From NCBI GenBank assembly GCA_965153355.1, contig OZ231128.1, positions 17,298,001 to 17,362,000 of the forward strand: a DNA stretch of 64,000 nucleotides. Direction: 5' to 3'. Positions 61,930-64,000 of the stretch are shown in pieces. Every line of letters starts with the position of its first letter. Positions within the stretch are counted from its first letter, which is position 1. The stretch comes from Flaccisagitta enflata (Eukaryota > Chaetognatha > Sagittoidea > Aphragmophora). The notes under the pieces were generated by a model, which saw only the letters and a program-made list of their open reading frames with translations, ran no database searches and was not told where the DNA came from. Made by a program: the position numbers and the translations under genes.

Positions 61930-62298
61930 AATGATGACAAAAAACTGTGTTAATGAGCTCATAGAGACAAAATATCATATATCATATCATGTGAAGAAAA
62001 TATACACGCAAAAATAAAGACAGACACAGACAGACAAGTCAAACGAAACAGGGAAAATAATCTCATTCCATGTAAAGTTTCAGTTACTACGTGTAGCCGA
62101 GAAGCGGGGGATAATTCGTAACATCAATCGAGATATTACCTGGCCCAAATAGCACACGCTGTAGCACTGTGCGCCGCATCTTGCTTTCGCTTGCATACTG
62201 CCGTCAAGAGCAAAATTTTAACAGTTTTGCATAGTTTAGGACAAAGCATTTATATCTTTATGTGTAGAATCAGTTATAACTTGATGTCTTCGTGCTTG

Positions 62299-62301
<3 letters not shown>
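61929..62301. other. No gene seen
   Basis: Unique AT-rich sequence. Confidence 0.5.
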
Positions 62302-62342
<41 letters not shown>

Positions 62343-62509
62343 CTTCTTTGCCAAAACCATTACTTTCCCCCTCCTCGTTTTTAAAAATGGCGCATGGCAC
62401 AGACTTGACAAAATTAGAGAAATCTAAAGGGGCAAAAATGTTTGTAAGGCTTTGTCGGTCTGTTTGTTGGTCCGTAAGTCATTCTTTCTTTAATACTATC
62501 TTTCTATCT

Positions 62510-62553
<44 letters not shown>

Positions 62554-62700
62554 TTTTTCTTTCTTTCTTTCTTGCTTTCCTTCTTTTGTTTCTTCATTCA
62601 TTCTTCGGTTCATTCATTTTTTTCTTTCTTTCTTTTCTTCATTCTTCGTTGTTAACATCTTTGTCGTTATACAGTCATCGTCCTCGTCGTGATTGTCTTT
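62302..62700. repeat. (CT)n, later (CTTT)n, later CGT/CAT words
   Basis: About 18 CT units at 62302-62338, (CTTT)n at 62508-62580, then T-rich and TCGTC-rich sequence to about 62760. Confidence 0.92.
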
Positions 62701-62883
62701 GTTGTAATTCTCTTCATCATGATCGTCTTCATCGTTATCGTCTTTGTCATCATCTTTAAGCGATCGTCTTTATCCCTGCCCCTGCCCACTCACATTACAG
62801 TCCCCAACCAAGGCCCAGTGCCATTACTGCCCTTGCTCACTTGTATCACTGCCCCTGCCCACCTGCATTACTGCTCCAGTCTA

Positions 62884-62962
62884 AGTCGCGTGCTACATAA
62901 CTCTACACCCCGCTATGTCGGTCTATCGGTCGGTCGGTTGGTCGGCTGGTTGGTTGGTCCCC
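62884..62962 (+). mobile_element. Hairpin half of a short element, joined to type A
   Basis: AGTCGCGTGCTACATAACTC, TACACCCCGCTATGTCGG, core GGTCGGTTGGTCGG, then CCCCTTTTTGGGCAG. The same kind of join is seen at 9760. Confidence 0.7.
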
Positions 62963-63380
62963 TTTTTGGGCAGTGGCCCCAAAGGGCCAATGTCCTGTAG
63001 GACACAGGGGGGAATTTCCTTATGTCCATCCATCCGTCCATCTGTCCGGCCGTCCATCCTGAGCCTCTCAGGCCTAAATCTGCTGTTTCAGGCCTGAAAT
63101 CAGGCCTAAGAGGCCCAAATCAACTCTCTCACACCTGAAATCACCTCTGTCAGGTTCAAAATTGGCTCTCTCAGATCCAAAATCATCAACCGCACCCAAA
63201 GCGCTGTAACTAAAAAGTCATTCAAGGATTGCACATGGTCAGCGGTACCCGATGCCCTGCTTTGAGTGATCAACTGAAGAGATGGAGTGAGAGCAGGGCA
63301 GCGGCCCCAAAGGGCCGATGTCCTGCAGGACACAGGGATGAATTTCCTTACGTCCTGAGAAGGCATATTTCAGGCCTTAA
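62963..63380. mobile_element. Two partial type A elements in tandem
   Basis: GGGCAGTGGCCCCAAAGGGC with TGTCCTGTAGGACACAGGGG at 62966, arm units CTCTCAGGCC-AAATC to 63190, GGTCAGCGGTACCCGATGCC, then a second GGGCAGCGGCCCCAAAGGGC at 63296 with CTGCAGGACACAGGG. Confidence 0.65.
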
Positions 63381-63386
63381 AGGGAA

Positions 63387-63690
63387 TTTTCCATGATATT
63401 CAATGGGTGCTATATGTTTTCTACAATTTATTGTCACTTTTCCATGTTATTCAATGGGAATTTCATTTTTTTTTGTCAATTTTCTATGTTATCCAATTGC
63501 TATTTTGCATTCTCTTTTGTTTTTTGTTAATTTTTCCATGTTATTCGATGGAAAATGTGCATTTTTCTATGTTTGTAAATTTTCCATGTTATTCAATGGG
63601 AAGTTTGCAAGTTGTCATTTTCCCATGTTATTCAATGGGAAGTTTGCATCTTGTCATTTTCCCATGTTATTCAATGGAAATTTTAGAATT
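63387..63690. repeat. Irregular minisatellite (CATGTTATTCAATGGGAA)
   Basis: TTTTCCATGTTATTCAATGG recurs about eight times with spacing of roughly 35-50 bases. The last three units are most regular. Confidence 0.85.
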
Positions 63691-64000
63691 GAGAAGGTTC
63701 AGGGGAGGACGTACGGACGGACATATGAGGTTTGTCTCATTTTAAAGAACTGCTTAAACCTTTTAAAATGAGACCAATCCGGGGTCTGTAGCTTCCTTCG
63801 GTTAGGAATAGTACTCCGCCAAAGTAAATGCTTATCTTTCAGGATGAATGATTTTGGTTTCATTGATTGTTAAAGATCGTGTCATCTTCTAAGTAATTTC
63901 GACGCTATTCGACAATTGCCACTAGGCTGAGCTTTGGGTATGTTGTCAATAAATGTCTTATAAGTGTATTTCTCACTCAGCCTCAATAAGCCAGTTTAAG
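63691..64000. other. No gene seen; small inverted repeat at 63733-63769
   Basis: GTCTCATTTTAAA and TTTTAAAATGAGAC form a hairpin. GAGACCAATCCGG resembles words at 24013 and 32399. The rest is unique. Confidence 0.5.

Overview
This window looks like nuclear DNA from an animal. It has spliced, intron-bearing genes, a long C2H2 zinc-finger array, DNA transposons with target-site duplications, and very dense microsatellites. There is nothing bacterial in it: no operons, ribosome-binding sites or tRNA/rRNA genes. An invertebrate is most likely, because the short elements with tetranucleotide cores resemble the HINE/pearl/DINE-1 elements known from molluscs and insects. The phylum cannot be fixed from sequence alone.

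Only two genes can be supported well. (1) A dispanin (CD225/IFITM-like) membrane protein lies on the + strand. It has two recognisable coding exons, 11227-11422 and 16242-16390, separated by a 4.8-kb intron packed with repeats; any upstream exon(s) were not found. (2) A single-exon protein with 16 C2H2 zinc fingers lies on the - strand (43810-45204). A third gene, unidentified, is represented only by short exon-like pieces with good splice sites. These sit inside a large block present three times: 1-3297, 4459-6923, and 12425-15950. The third copy lies inside the dispanin intron.

Everything else is repeats. Region by region: 1-7000 holds two near-identical copies of the block, each containing foldback inverted repeats. 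8-11 kb holds short hairpin-ended elements with (GTCC)n cores and 20-bp minisatellite elements. 11-16 kb is the dispanin gene, with block copy 3 in its intron; that copy carries a clean 979-bp TIR insertion. 17-24 kb holds very long (CT)n, (CTGT)n and (CGGT)n tracts, a 29-unit E-box array and a CRE-like array. 24-38 kb holds palindromes, a mariner-like MITE, a hAT-like element and (CAT)n/(CT)n tracts. 39.9-43 kb is a cluster of nested elements. 43.8-45.2 kb is the zinc-finger gene. 45-64 kb holds more of the same elements, a ~0.9-kb (GAA)n tract and other simple repeats.

The most interesting pattern is a superfamily of short elements (about 130-500 bp, >20 copies or fragments). They start with TTTTTAG, then a short hairpin followed by CTCTATAA, then a (GTCC/GGTC)n core, and end in GGCCTTGTTTT. 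The hairpin stem sequence differs between subfamilies but stays self-complementary. A second family (type A/B below) has GC-rich ends around ~20-bp minisatellite arms that often run in opposite directions, making foldback structures.
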